From NCBI GenBank assembly GCA_020284085.1, contig JACEVL010000080.1, forward strand, positions 814,001 through 878,000: a stretch of DNA of 64,000 nucleotides, written 5' to 3'. The notes beneath the pieces are model-generated. The model saw only the letters and a list, made by a program, of their open reading frames with translations, made no database searches and was not told the DNA's origin. Numbering within the stretch: position 1 is the first letter of the stretch; every line of letters begins with the position of its first letter. This document shows, piece after piece, positions 22,290-34,250 of this stretch. The position numbers and the translations under genes are program-made. The DNA is from Aporrectodea caliginosa. Its lineage: Eukaryota; Annelida; Clitellata; Crassiclitellata; Lumbricidae.

Positions 22290-22794
22290 CAGTGTGATTC
22301 TCCTTACAGAATTTATTTTAGTTATAGCTACAGTTATAGTTAATGGTTTTTTAATTTTAGTTATAGTTATAGTTAATGGATTTTTATTTTAGTTAATTTT
22401 AGTTACTACTTAGTTACAATAATTAAGGCTATAAGTAAAATTGTGCGTATTAACACGCTGTTTCACAATTTGCTGAGAGATTTTAAAGCCTTTGAAGCGT
22501 GGGTGCCTTCAGCTTCATGAATACACGAGTTTCCAAAGTAACCGACAAATTGCATAATAAAAATATCGCATTTTTTCGTTCTCATTTATGTCGAATCATC
22601 CATATTGCACTTCCTATTTTTTGTTTTTGTATTAACGAAAATAAAGATGAGTTTTCGTTATTGTTATTTTCGTTATAGTTATAGTTATAGTTAATGATAT
22701 TTTTTAGTTATAGTTATAGTTATCGTTAACGAAATCATTTTATTTTCGTTAACCAACATTTTCGTTATCGTTATCGTTAACGAGAATCACACTG
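22290..22794. mobile_element. hAT MITE with exact 8-bp duplication
   Basis: The ends are CAGTGTGATTCTC and GAGAATCACACTG (perfect 13-bp inverted ends), flanked by CTAGCACT (22282-22289, 22795-22802). The interior near both ends is a run of GTTATAGTTATAG or GTTATCGTTATCG units. It interrupts the LINE frame that continues from 22803. A partial relative is at about 15835-15990. Confidence 0.92.
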
Positions 22795-23226
22795 CTAGCA
22801 CTCTCTTTAGATATATAAAGGAACAAAACACTAATTCAATTCCTTACCACTACATGGATAATTCCGTCAAAGTTTTGGATTTCGGGTGTAGCAAATGTGC
22901 AAAAATAAAATGTAGCCTATATAATTGCATAAAACCAAATCATTTTTTGATCTACGATGCATTTTAGAATATTTATATATGAGTTTCCCTGCACGGTGTT
23001 TTGCGTCAACCTTTTTACAGTGTGATTTATACAACATATATGGAAATGTTATCACACCTGTTTGGGCAGCTGATATCTCATGATTTTATAATCAGAAACT
23101 AAATATTACATCATGTAATATTTGAATTCTGAATATGGGATATTTTGCTTACTTAGTAATCTGAAAGCTTAGTAATCTGAAAGTTTACGGTAAATTTAAA
23201 TATTGAACCTATATTAAGTCACATGA

Positions 23227-23568
23227 TTGTATGCCCTCCGCGTTCTAACAGCACATGGGTTAAAAGGCCAATCTCTGTGTGATGTAACAAATGCTACCAC
23301 AGTGTCGCGGATGCTCTATGCGGCCCCGGCGTGGTGGGGCTTTGTGGGGGTAGAGGAACGCACTCGTCTTCAGGCAACTATACGGCGACTGGTCCGGTCT
23401 CGTTATCTACCGGAATCCTACCAAAGTTTCGAGCAACTTTGCCGAAAAGCAGACTCTAACCTCTTTTCTACCATCATCAGCAACCCTGCACATGTATTAC
23501 ATCAACTACTGCCTCCCGTGAAAACTGTTTCATACTCGCTGCGCCCAGAACCACACAATAATACCTAA
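23227..23568 (+). pseudogene. LINE ORF2 C-terminal fragment
   Basis: The frame reads ALRVLTAHGLKG, SRMLYAAPAWWGFVGVEERT, LQATIRRLVRSRYL and HVLHQLLPPVKTVSYSLRPE. This is the C-terminal part of a CR1/L2-like ORF2, the same family as 8346-8640. It is 5'-truncated. Confidence 0.8.
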
Positions 23569-23739
23569 GGCAAACTCTCTATCTCGTAAAACATTTGTCA
23601 CACGGATGTTTTATACTTAAGTTGGGTTTTTTTTTTTATATATTTGATGATCATTGTACACCAAAATGCGGTTAGCAAGTGTTCAATTTTTTGCAATAAA
23701 GGATATACTTACTTACTTACTTTTTTACAATCAATAAAT

Positions 23740-24075
23740 CAATCAATCAATCAATCAATCATAGAATTTAGATAGCGCCTCTTCAAGGACTCTACTCAGA
23801 GGTGCTCCCATACATTCATACAGAAAAGTCTTCAATTGGGCGTAGAAGGAAGCCGAGTGAATTGCGAGGAGATAACCGAAGGAAAGATGGCAAGGCGTTC
23901 CACGCTGTTGGACCAAAAACAGAGAATGCTCGGCGCTGCATGGTAGCAGTTCGGGCATGTGGAATCAAGAAGTCACTCCGAGAAGGGGAACGGAGGGCTG
24001 AGCGACCCTTACAGGAAGAAGAGAGATAATTATGTAGGTGTAACGATTCCCTTAGTATTACAACAAACATTCACA
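23740..24075 (-). pseudogene. LINE 3' end with (TCAA)n tail
   Basis: The minus frame reads RSDFLIPHARTATMQRRAFS and VFGPTAWNALP. The 3' part contains the GAGGCGCTATCTAAATTCTA-like L2 tail, and the simple repeat (TGAT)n at 23728-23762 forms its end. Confidence 0.8.
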
Positions 24076-24588
24076 TCTATTCATATATAAATATGTAGGT
24101 TTTTATAGGTACAGTAGAAGATTGTATCGTTAATGATTAATTATAGCATTCATTGTGTTAAACTTTAATCAATCAATCAGTATAGATTAACTGGCGCAAT
24201 ACAGGGGTATAAGGCAATTAATAGTCTTTATTGTCTGAACGTCATGGATACATTGCTACGATGAAACTATGTCAGTGGACAAATTCAAATGATGTCACGG
24301 TTGATCAACAGAAATTGACCGAGCATGCGTATTAGAAGAAGGAGGCGGTGTGCAAAGGACCGCTAACAGTTCTTCGTCCGATGCTGGAGAAGGATGGTTA
24401 CTGCTTGACGTTTCTAATTGCAATTTGAGGCATTAGAGCGTTAAAAGTTCCTCTTATTCGTAAATCGATAAGGTTACGATAAGAACTATACTCAAGAAGT
24501 ATAAGAGCAGTGCTGCGAAGTAAGATTCAGTCGAAGGAATCTTAATCGAACGGAGTTAGACGTCGTGAAATACCGAGAAATCGAACTT
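24076..24588. other. No gene recognised
   Basis: Non-coding; nothing beyond a second TCAATCAATCAG tail fragment at about 24168. Confidence 0.4.
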
Positions 24589-26174
24589 CCTAGAAGCACC
24601 AAGGGGGTAATTTTGACCCCACATAATTTATAATGCAAAGTCAATTGCAAATTCAATTAACTTCAATTAAATTGACTATAAACTTTATTAACATAAATTA
24701 CATAAGCATAAACAAGTGTAATAAGTAAGTTGGAATGGAATAATAGGAGAACCTCTCCTCTCACCAGATCTCCTATCCTCTCACCAGATCTCCTCCGTTC
24801 TCGTAAAATCTACTATCCACTCACCACTCACCCTTCTAGTGTTAAATTGTCGTCATTATTATTCATCCTGTCACCAGATTTCCTATCGTCTCACCAGATC
24901 TCACCATATCTTCTCTCCAAATCTCATATCCTCTCACCAGATTTCTTATCCTCTCACAAGACCTCACACTATCTTCTCACCAAATCTCCTATCCTTTCAC
25001 CAGATCTTCTCTACTCTCGCCAGATATTCTATCTTCTCACCAGATCTCCTCTCCTTTCAACAGTTCTTCTATCTTTTCACCAGATCTCCTATCCTCTGAC
25101 CAGATCTCCTCTCCTCTCACCAGATATTCTTCCCTCTCACCAGAACTTCTCTCCTCTCTCCAAATATCGTCTTCTCTCACCAGATCTATCTCCTCTCACC
25201 AGATCTCCTCTCCTCTCACCAGATCTCTCTCCACTCACCAGATCTCCTCTCACCAGATCTCCTCTCACCAGATTTCCTCTCACCAAGACATCCTTTTTCT
25301 CGCCAGATCTCCTATCCTCTCACTTGATCTCCTCTCCTCTCACCAGATCTACAACCCTCTCACCTGATCTCCTATCCTCTAACCAGATATCTGCTCCGAC
25401 CAGATCTTCTTTCTCCAACTAGATATCCTCTCCTGTCACCAGATATCATCTTCTCTCACCAGATCTGTTCTTTTCGCACCAGATCTCCTCTCACAAGATC
25501 TCCTTTCCTCTAACCAGATATCTGCTCCTCTCATCAAATAATCCTTCTTGCCAGATATCCTGCCCTCTCACTTGATCTCCACTCCTCTCGCCAGATCTTC
25601 TTTCCCATCGCCAAATGTCCTCTCCTCTCGCCAGATCTCTAATTCACTTGCCAGATCTCCTATCCTCTCACCTGATCTCCTCTTCTCTCACCAGATCTCA
25701 TCTCCTCTCGCCAGATCTCCTATCCTCTCACCATATCTCCTATCTCCTATCCTCTCATCTGATCTTCTCTCCTCTGACCAGATCTTCTTTCCTTTCACCA
25801 GATCGCCTCTCCTATCACCAGATATCCTCTTCTTTCACCAGATCTCCTCTCGTCTCACCAGATCTCCTCTCACCAGATATCCTATCTTCTCACATTTGAT
25901 TACGTAATTAGCTTTGATCTATAATATTATTGAATAGAAAACAAGAAATGCGTAGCCTGACATGCAAGTACTAATTGACTCCTCGGTGCTTAAAGGTAGA
26001 ACAGCAAAAATCTCAGAAATTGTGAATCCCCCCGAGTTCAAATTTTGGCAGAGGTTATACCCTACGAAGTTAGGAGAAGTCATGAAATTACAGGACCCGG
26101 GCTATATCTGGGGCCAAGGTGCGTTCCGCTAAAAACCAAAAGGGGTCAGATTGACCCCTTCGGTGCTTCTAGCG
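24589..26174. mobile_element. TTAA-type element carrying a satellite
   Basis: CTAGAAGCACCAAGGGGGTA (24589) is matched in reverse at the right end (CGCTAGAAGCACCGAAGGGG, ending at 26174), which is followed by TTAA (26175-26178). The left TTAA is not preserved. Next to each end is a short hairpin of the GGGGTC…GACCCC type, as in the other TTAA elements here. The interior is the CACCAGATCTCCT satellite. A piggyBac-like assignment is inference. Confidence 0.55.
24749..25890 (+). repeat. Minisatellite CTCTCACCAGATCTCCTATC
   Basis: About 55-60 units of 17-20 bp built on TCTCACCAGATCTCCT(C/A), imperfect, over 1.1 kb. Long open frames here translate to SPDLLSSHQIS repeats and are satellite artefacts. 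BglII-like AGATCT occurs in most units. Confidence 0.95.
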
Positions 26175-26349
26175 TTAAATCTACGTACGTGGTTCAGTTC
26201 GTCGGAACTTCCTTGAACTGGACGAGTGGATTAACGTCAATAGTGTAGTGAATACAAGAGAGAAGAGGTACTTACAAGTCATCCATATCCTACATCATTC
26301 TAAGAAGATGCAATACTATGTGGATTCTACGCTTTACAGAAGAAACTCA

Positions 26350-26931
26350 GTTCACTGTAGAACGACGACGATGATGACGATCATGTCTTTCGTTGAAGTG
26401 AAGACTGAATTTCTGTTACTTAGCACTCCACAGCAACTTAAGAAATTTGATGGGCTTAAGTCATTGAAACTGGGTGACTCAATTGTTGAGCTGGCCGATG
26501 CTGCACGCAACTTAGGTGTTGTTTTTAATTCTACCATGTCTCTCACTGGCCATGTAAACAGTATTTGTAAGTCATCCTATATGTTCATTCGTGATATACG
26601 CAGAATTAGGCGTTATGTGCCCAAGTCTGCAAGAATATCTCTGGCAAATGCATTGGTTTCCAGTCGCCTACACTATTGTAACTCACTTCTTACTGGTATC
26701 AATAAATCAAACATACTGAAGCTGCAGAGGGTTCAGAACTCTTTGGCTAGAGCCATAACTAATACATCAAATATGAACATATAACCCATCTGCTTAAATC
26801 TCTGCATTGGCTTCCTGTTCAGCAAAGAATTCGTTTCAAACTGGGGCTCATAGTTTATAAAACTTTGAACTCTAGCCAACCACAATATTTAAAATCTGTT
26901 CTTATTCCTGTGACTTATCATTGTTCAATGA
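26350..26931 (+). pseudogene. CR1/L2-like LINE, 5' part of an interrupted copy
   Basis: The frame reads KLGDSIVELADAARNLGVVF, MSLTGHVNSICKSSYMFIRD, RIRRYVPKSARISLANALVS and LQRVQNSLARAITNTS, then (shifted) LLKSLHWLPVQQRIRFKLG. It breaks at TCAATGA (26925-26931), where another LINE is inserted, and continues at 30027. The same family recurs at 40985-41240 and 61120-62300. Confidence 0.85.
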
Positions 26932-29900
26932 ACACTTTATTACGCCACAGGGGCAGAACAATAACTAAACGATACAAAAATGAGAAAAACAAAAGCAACA
27001 TCTAGCATTAATTATAGTCCAGAAAGCATCAATTATAGACCACAAACGCTCAGCTCTGTGTACACAAGTCATCAAACTTATTATACAATTGTGTAATGGC
27101 ATCATGTATCTTCATGAATACTAAGGCAAGGCAATCATCATTATGGAAATTGTCTAATAGGAATGTCCAAAACAGATTATAAAGGGCAACATTTTCAGAA
27201 TAGATTAAATGGAAATACAGTTTAAAACGGCGTAATTTCGCCAGGAAAATGAAATTCAGCCTACCCAGTCCATTAATGAAACTTTTAACACTTTCCCATT
27301 TATTAAACCCAAATATAAGACGATACACAGAATTCCAGCATACATTTAATTCATTAGATTGTCTTGCTGACAAAGTCAAGGCAGGGAGAGCATAGGTCAA
27401 AAGGGGCAAGGAGTAGGTCTCTTGTAAGTGGAGATGTAAAATTTCATCTAAATTGGAGGCATGAGATGCAATACAATTACATGCCCGGTAGAACGATCGC
27501 TTCAAAGGATCAATGTCAAACATTACATTTCTACGGCCACCCATAAAATGTACACCCAAATACTTAAGGGAATCAACCCAGGAGATTGAGTTATCACCCA
27601 AAGACATCATGTCAATTGACTTGGAGCACCCTTTACCAAATTGTATGCAGTAAGATTTAGAACAGTTAAACTTAAGCAAAAGGGCACTGCTGGTGCTGTT
27701 GCAAACATTCAGCATGACTTGGAGACCATTTACTGAAGGGGAAAGTAAAATAATGTCATCAGCATATAGAAAACAACCATAGAAGTGATTCTTAATATGA
27801 CAACCCATGTCAGTGCGCCTCAAATTCAAAACAAATACATGCATCAAAAGATTAAATAGTGTAGGGGACAAAGTGCTGCCCTGTCTAACACCACTGCCAA
27901 CATGAAACTGAGAGGAAAAACTACCATTCCATCTAGCCGTAACAAAAACTTACCATACCAATTGCAAATAATGTCAACAATGGGTACAGGTATATTGTAA
28001 TTAAGTAACTCCTTAAATAATTTATAATGATTCACACTATCAAAGGCTTTTCTGAGATCCAACGCAGCAGCATACACGCAACTACCTCTAGAGTTGAAAT
28101 AGTTAATGGATGACTTCAAGGCAAAAATAGCATCAGTGCAACCCAGCCCAGGCTTGAAGCCAAACTGCAAGTCATCAATCGGCAAATATGTTTGACATAT
28201 ATTAAGCAGCAAAGATTCAAAGAGCTTAGAAATTACAGGAATCAAAGTAATGGGTCTGTAATTCTCAGTGTCATTCAGATTCCCAGTTTTATCTTTAATT
28301 AAAGGTACTATAATTCCAGCACCAAAGCTGTCAGGTACAAATCCATGGGTAAAAATGCTTGAAAACAATAACTTAAGATGAACAATAAGGCTAGGATGGG
28401 CATACAACAAGTGCTCTGCCGATAGATCGTCTGGACCACAGGCCTTCCCAGTATGCAAGGCTTTAACACAGCTGCTTATTGCTTCCACCGAAACATCAGG
28501 TTTGGAAAAGAGTTGTGTGTGCTGAGCATGATTACGTGCCTTTTCAAAGTCATGTACAGCCTCTGCGTTCTGGTCAGACATATGGAAGTTCTTACTAAAC
28601 TGAGTGGCAAATTTATTTGCAACATCCAAGTTAGAACAGCATCCAGGAAAATTAATCGGCGAATTGATATTTTTTCTAAATTTCCTATGCCAAGCTTTCC
28701 AAAACTCATCTGGTCTTTTATTAAGGAAGTTGGACACAATCGCATCGTCGTGCATACTTTCAAAATGAACGCAAGCATCCCTGACAGCAACCTTCAATTT
28801 TCATTTTGCACCTAGCTTTAATCGCATGTAGATACCCAGATGAAGGGCGTCCAGCACTTGACCAAACATTATGCCAGAAGCAAGTATCAGCTTTAAGACG
28901 ATCAAGCTCATCATTCCAGAAGGGTTTCAGCAAACCCGACTTAGTTCTAAAGACAGAAAGTTCAGCCGCACTATGGAGAGCATGAACAATAGCACCATAA
29001 TAACTACTGATAACCTGTCGATGATGTTCATTGCTACAGGACTTTGAACATTCAAAACATAAGGGAGGGTTAATTAGCTCCAGCTTCTGTTTTGTGGCCA
29101 TGTAGTACTTTGACAAGTCAGACTTGTCCCATCTCCATGACCAAGATATTGGAGCGTTACTTACGCGACCCAAACCTTCACAATGACCAACTAACTCAGA
29201 AGAAAGACCCTTGGTAGACAGACTCTTAAAAAGGAACCTACCCACAAGAGGCCTATGGTCACTAAGGTTAGCACCAGAGTCAACAATGGAAATGTCCTGC
29301 ACAGCGGGACGTAAAGAACTCGTTACAAAGAAATGGTCAATAAACGACGACTGATTAAGACTACTATTAAAATAGGTAACTCTATCAACAGAACTGCACA
29401 AATCATCGCAATGAGATAAGGTGTAACTTTGAAAAACATTATGACAAACATTAAAGCCTATATGGCTATCATTACAAACAAAATTCATGTCACCAGCAAT
29501 GATAATATCATCCCCAGGATTAGCAACGCTTTCAATATAGCCAAGGCAACGACATAAATCATTAGTATATTCAGCACTGGATTCAAAACATGGAAAATAA
29601 ACATTAAACAATTTAATACTATGCATCTCATCAATTTGCAATGACATACCAAGAACACGACTATCCAAATCGCTACCAATAATTCGGACCCTATCACGAA
29701 TATCTTTACGCCACAAGAAGGCCACACCACCAAAAGGTCTACCAACATAAATACTGGTACTAAGCCTGTTGGCCATGGCAGAAACACCATATGCTAAAAA
29801 ATCTGGGTGAATATCATTAAGAAGATGCATGTTCTTAGGAGTCAGCCAGTGTTCTTGTACAGCAATGATAAAAGTGTTCGGATCATTACATAAATCAGTT

Positions 29901-30026
29901 AAAAGGCAACGTCCAGAATTAAAACCTCTTAAATTATAAGATACTACATTGATACAAAAATCAATGTAAGAGCAGTTACTTGGTGGATCCATTGTTGCTG
30001 TAAAAAACCCAGTCTCTCAAATCTCT
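26932..30026 (-). mobile_element. Nearly full-length APE-type LINE inserted in another LINE
   Basis: The insertion is flanked by TCAATGA on both sides (26925-26931, 30027-30033), the expected target duplication. Removing it restores the host LINE reading order (…TYHCS|M.SSD…). The inserted LINE encodes one ORF2-type protein on the minus strand. Its 5' end lies within about 35 bp of the first ATG, so there is little or no 5' UTR. Confidence 0.88.
27050..29992 (-). pseudogene. LINE ORF2: endonuclease, reverse transcriptase, C-terminal domain
   Basis: The endonuclease (29992-28760) shows NVVSYNLRGFNSGRCL, VQEHWL, IIIAGDMNFVC and LSDHRPLVGRFL, the metal and catalytic blocks of APE-like endonucleases. 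The reverse transcriptase (28797-27844) shows NYRPITLIPVISKLFESLL, FGFKPGLGCTDAI and AALDLRKAFDSVNH (motif A). A third frame (27871-27050) gives the end of the RT with YADD (CFLYADDIILLSP) and a C-terminal region with WNSVYRLIFGFNKWESVK. Two frameshifts, near 28780 and 27860, separate the three frames; each is a single junction with overlapping frames, so the copy is young but inactive. About 980 codons in all, normal for this class. I cannot fix the clade. Confidence 0.9.
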
Positions 30027-30345
30027 CAATGAGGTCATCTGATTGTCTTTGTCTGGTCATACCTAAATCAAGAACTGTTCTCGGTGAACGAGCTTTTTCG
30101 GTTGCTGGGCCTGCCTTTTGGAACTCTCTTCCTGTATCTGTGCGCTGTGCTCAGTCGCTTGTGTCGTTTCGTTCCCGCTGAAAACTTACCTCTTTCAAAT
30201 TGCTTATCCACCTTAGGCTGCCTCTCTGTCTCTTACGGACTGATCTTCTGGATGTTGACCTGATTACGGATTGTTTTGATGCGCCATCGGTTGATGCCTT
30301 GTGCATTAGACACCGGCGCAATAGAAGTTGCTAGTTACATTACAT
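30027..30345 (+). pseudogene. CR1/L2-like LINE, 3' part of the interrupted copy
   Basis: It reads DCLCLVIPKSRTVLGERAFS, VAGPAFWNSLPVSVRCAQSL and SFRSRLKTYLF, the exact continuation of 26350-26931. The 3' end TGCATTAGACACCGGCGCAA is followed by a (TTACA)n tail at 30335-30352. Confidence 0.88.
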
Positions 30346-30637
30346 TACATTGTTAACTTTTTATTATGTTTATGTATTCATTTGTTTAATTCAATATCTC
30401 ACATGCATGTTAAAATTTAGAGTGGTGGTAACCATGCGTTTGGTCCAAACTGTAGAGTGCCCTTTTAGATTAAAGGTTGGTAGCTGTATTGGCCTGATGT
30501 GGTAAACTCAGGTATAATAATTATGACAGAGGTGCGTGAATGCTAGGTGGCGTCGTTTGGTTTTAAAACGAGGGTGTTTTCAAAGCCTCATATGGTATTA
30601 TACTACAGTAACGAGAAAAAGAACTAATACTGTCATT

Positions 30638-32365
30638 TCGTATCGTATCGTATTTAAGCATTTGTAAAGCGCCTCTCGTATGGTGAACCGTTCAGAAGCG
30701 CTCCCAGTGTGCTAAACCCCGCGAAAAGAAAAAGGTTTTGAGAAAAGTGAAGGAAGAAGAGAGACTGCCAGAGAGAATTTTAGAGCGAACAGAAGGAGAA
30801 AGAGCATTCTAAAGAGAGGGACCAATAATTTGAAGCAAGGAACGAGGCTGAGCCATAGCAGTTCTACTACGGGGAACCAAGAGGTCAAGTCTATTGCAGG
30901 AACGAAGTGGACGGTGGAAGGGAGCTAAATGAGGTCGAAGTATTACGCCAACCAGATATTTCGGGGCAAGACCCCACCGAGCCTTGAAGATCAGAGTGAA
31001 GATTTTAAATTGTATGCGGGCATGCAAAGGGAGCCAATGAAGTTCGTCAAACATAAAGGTAGAGATATGACAGTACCGAGGAAGGCGGGCTATCAGTCTA
31101 GCAGCTGTGTTGAGGACGGACTGAAGAGGAGAGAGACGAACCTTAGGAAGACCAACAAGATGGGAATTGCAGTAGCCGATCCGAGAAAATACAAAAGCAT
31201 CAACTAAAGTAGTGAAGATGGAGGAGGAGACAGAACGACGGATGACCATGAGACGCCTCAAGTGAAAATAGGAGGAGCGTGTGAGATTAGAGATGTGCTC
31301 AGTAAAGGTAAGTGAACTATCAAGGGTAACACCCAGATCCCGAACACTTGACGAGAAAGAGAAGAGTGGGAACTTTTCAGAGAGGAGAACAAAATCAAGT
31401 TTATGGAGCTGCTGAGGGCACCACACCAGATGAATTAAGTCTTAGAAGCATTAAGGGAGAGGCGATTAGAAGACATCAATGAGTGGAGATGATTAGAGAG
31501 AGATTGAATACTCCCGACAAAAAGCAACTGCGATGAAGGAGGACCATGGACAAATGCTTGCACATCAACAGCAAAGAGATGACCAGCAGCACCACAGATC
31601 GGAAAAAGAGAAGCGATGTCAGCCGTATATAGAATAAACAAGAGAGGACTGAAAACGGAACCTTGAGGTACACCCAGTTTAACGTGGACCCATTTGGTTC
31701 TGGAGTCACCAGTAACAATCATTTGGGTTCGTTCAGATAAGTATGACCGAAGCCAACAAAGGGGAGGCCCTTAAGCCCATAAGAGGTCTCAAGACGCTGG
31801 AGAAGAATCTCATGATCAACCATATCGAAAGCTGCTGAGACATCATAGAGAGCCAGAAAAGTAAGTTCAGACCTATCAACAGCATAATAGATTTAAGAAA
31901 GTAGGGAAAGGAGGGCAGTCTCAGTGGAATGGTTAGCCCTAAAGCAGGAATTAGACCAGATTGCTCAAGATAAGGGAGAAACTGGAGAGAGACAAGACGT
32001 TCTAGAGTCTTAGAAAGAAAGGATAGATTTGAGATAGGCCGTTAGTTATTCCAAAGGTTGGTGTCAAGGTTAGGCTTTTTGAGCGAAGGAAAGACAAGAG
32101 CCCGCTTCTGCGAGGGAGGAATGCAGCCTTCAGAGAGCGACCTATTAAACAGATATACCAAGACAGGGGCAAGATCATCGAAAATGTCATTAATGATAAA
32201 ATCGGGTAGTGGATCTAGTTCACATGATTTTAAGTTAACAGACGATAAAACTGAACGAAGGTCCGACTCAGAGATAGGTCGAAAACCATCGAAGACAGCT
32301 GACGTTGAGGTAAACGCTGGAGGAGGAGCGTCAGCGGTTGAAGCACGAAGACGGTCGATCTTGTA
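30638..32365 (-). pseudogene. CR1/L2-like LINE, minus strand, decayed
   Basis: The L2-type tail (minus: AGAGGCGCTTTACAAATGCT) lies at 30650-30680. Frames 31426-30809 and 31722-31435 give MIVTGDSRTKWVHVKLGVPQ, GSVFSPLLFILYTADIA (the Q-G-S RT block), RDLGVTLDSSLTFTEH and FDELHWLPLHARIQFKI. The YADD motif has changed to FAVDVQAF. It is the same family as 48025-49507. The upstream part reads into 32365 with several stops. Confidence 0.85.
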
Positions 32366-32564
32366 ATCTTACGTAAGAAAAATTGATAGTTAACGACAGT
32401 AATTACAGTAAAAATTGCTTGTCGCCGGGCTCAATAGGGTCGCAGCTTTCTTGGCATCAGTACTTGCATGTTAAGCATTGAATCCACGTTTCTTCGTGTT
32501 GGTCGCTTTAAACTGTAAAGCTCTCTGCAGAAAGAACAGTGGAAGCTGGTGTCACTCTCCACTT

Positions 32565-32765
32565 TAGGAGACTCTGCTGCTGCTAGTTCTGTTTCTTCTG
32601 CTTGTGTTTTCTCTGCTTCTGTTTCTTCTGTTGCTTGTTCTACTTCTGATTTTTCTGGTTCTGGTTCTTCTGCTTCTAGTTCTTCTGCTGCTGGTTCTGC
32701 TTCTGGTTCTTCCGCTCCTAGCGCCTCTGCTTCTGGTTCTTATGCTTCTGGTTTGTTTGCTTTTT
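32565..32765 (+). repeat. TTCTGCTTCTGGT minisatellite
   Basis: Imperfect tandem copies of TTCTGCTTCTGGT/TTCTAGT. All three forward frames stay open (Ser/Ala-, Leu/Val-rich), which is a property of the repeat and not evidence for a gene. Confidence 0.8.
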
Positions 32766-33335
32766 TGCATCCAAAGCAACTCGTTCTACGCACCAACAAT
32801 CAAAGGAGAGTGCCGTCAAGCGATCAAGGCCCCATTGACATTGACTTAGTACCTCAGTAGCTATAATAATAACAACTGTAATTAATAATTTTAATCACTA
32901 ATTAATCAGTGTAATCACTAGTAATCAGGCATGCAATAATGTCATTGCGTTGTAATCTGGACCTACTACAAGTGGTTGAATTTATTCCTGGTTTAAGTAT
33001 TCATTGTTGATTACAACTATTATGCTTACTGTTCGAATGATCGCATATCGATATATGGTAAAACTTTGATGGTGTTGTGGCAGTCCTAAATATTAATATT
33101 TTTCTTACAACTTTTTGTGTGATGATTCTGGATGGAATGGAACCAAATGGAACCTTGGAGAACAGTAGATTCAAACTTTTATTCTTAAGGACCACCCTAA
33201 TATAATAAATTATTAATATATATATAGTCGGGAGCGCCTCTGAATGGGAAATCTGGTAGGGGCGCTATAACAAGTGTTCAAATACAATACAATACAATAT
33301 ATATATATATATATATATAATGCATACCTACATAC
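32766..33335. other. No gene; SINE/LINE tail and (TA)n
   Basis: GGGAGCGCCTCTGAATGGGA...GGGGCGCTATAACAAGTGTT (33229-33280) is an isolated L2-type tail with a TACAA repeat, followed by (TA)n at 33297-33320. Confidence 0.6.
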
Positions 33336-33595
33336 ATGGGACCTTCATGCGTCTATTCAGTCCCTCCAAATAAAGGACAAGCAGATGAACTTTTTGATGT
33401 GGATGGACATCTCATATCCAATTCTGAACCACCCGTAGGCACAGTACCTATAGACAGAAGTCAGAATGGTTCCCATGAGAAGGTTGTTATCAATGTTCCG
33501 TCACGGGTGAAGGAATACAAGAAATATATGGGAGGATTTGATCTGGAAGACCAGCGCAAATCACATTATGGAATAGATATTCGGTGCCAATATAA
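33336..33595 (+). pseudogene. piggyBac-like transposase fragment
   Basis: The frame reads NKGQADELFDVDGHLIS, VVINVPSRVKEYKKYMGG and FDLEDQRKSHYGI. 'V..Y...MGG.D..DQ...Y' is the signature around the last catalytic Asp of piggyBac transposases. It is cut at 33596 by foldback element D. Only about 85 residues survive. Confidence 0.6.
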
Positions 33596-34250
33596 GGTAT
33601 CCGGACGATTGGTCATAGGACGATTGGTCATAGGACGATTGGTCATAGGACGATTGGTCATAGGACGATTGGTCATAGGACGATTGGCCATAGGACGATT
33701 GGTCATAGGACGATTGGTCATACGGACGATTGGTCATAGGGCCTATTGGTCATAGGACTATTGGTCATATGCCGCTAATAAACCGACATAATTGGTTGTA
33801 GTCGTTAGTTATGGACATTCTTAGTTTTAAGCTTAACGCACCGAACGAAAAATAAACAGCAATTAGGGACATTCATCGTTTTTAGACAAATACAATTAGT
33901 ACCAATCAAGAAACTTATTAAGATAATTACATGCAGGCATCAACTCACTTCAAAGAACTTAACATTCACTAGATAAACATTCACGTAGTGAAAAATCTGT
34001 TGACGTTCTAGACTTTTACGTATTGTTCGTATTTTGTATTACGTATTTCACAGTAAAATGATCCAGTAAATGGTTTTCATGTTTTAAAAACTTCTCTGTT
34101 TTAGCCGTCGATAGCGTTCGATAGTCCCATCGCCGATAGGACCTATGTCCGGTAGGCCCTATGACCAATAGTCCTATGACCAATAGTCCCTATGACCAAT
34201 CGTCCGTATGACCATTGACCAATCGTCCTATGACCAATCGTCCTAGAACC
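33596..34250. mobile_element. Foldback element D: arms of 15-bp GGACGATTGGTCATA units
   Basis: The left arm (33603-33775) has eleven tandem units of GGACGATTGGTCATA; the right arm (34135-34245) has about six in reverse complement. The middle, about 360 bp, is unique and non-coding. The ends read GGTATCCGGACGATTGG and, reversed, GGGTTCTAGGACGATTGG, much like element E. The flanks CAATATAA and CAATAATA agree at 6 of 8 positions. It inserted into a piggyBac transposase relic. Confidence 0.87.

Noticed and set aside
24730..25900. CRISPR-like array of regular repeats
   Set aside because: Units are contiguous, degenerate and have no unique spacers, and the DNA is clearly eukaryotic.
24730..25907. 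230- and 119-residue frames rich in SPDLLSSHQIS
   Set aside because: A tandem satellite without stop codons; the repeat unit varies in length and no start, splice or domain evidence exists.
32549..32860. Ser/Ala-rich secreted-protein-like frame
   Set aside because: Minisatellite with all three forward frames open; no splice or promoter support.
33603..33775. C-terminal RLVIGRLVIG repeat of a protein
   Set aside because: It is the left arm of foldback element D reading through in frame from a truncated piggyBac fragment.
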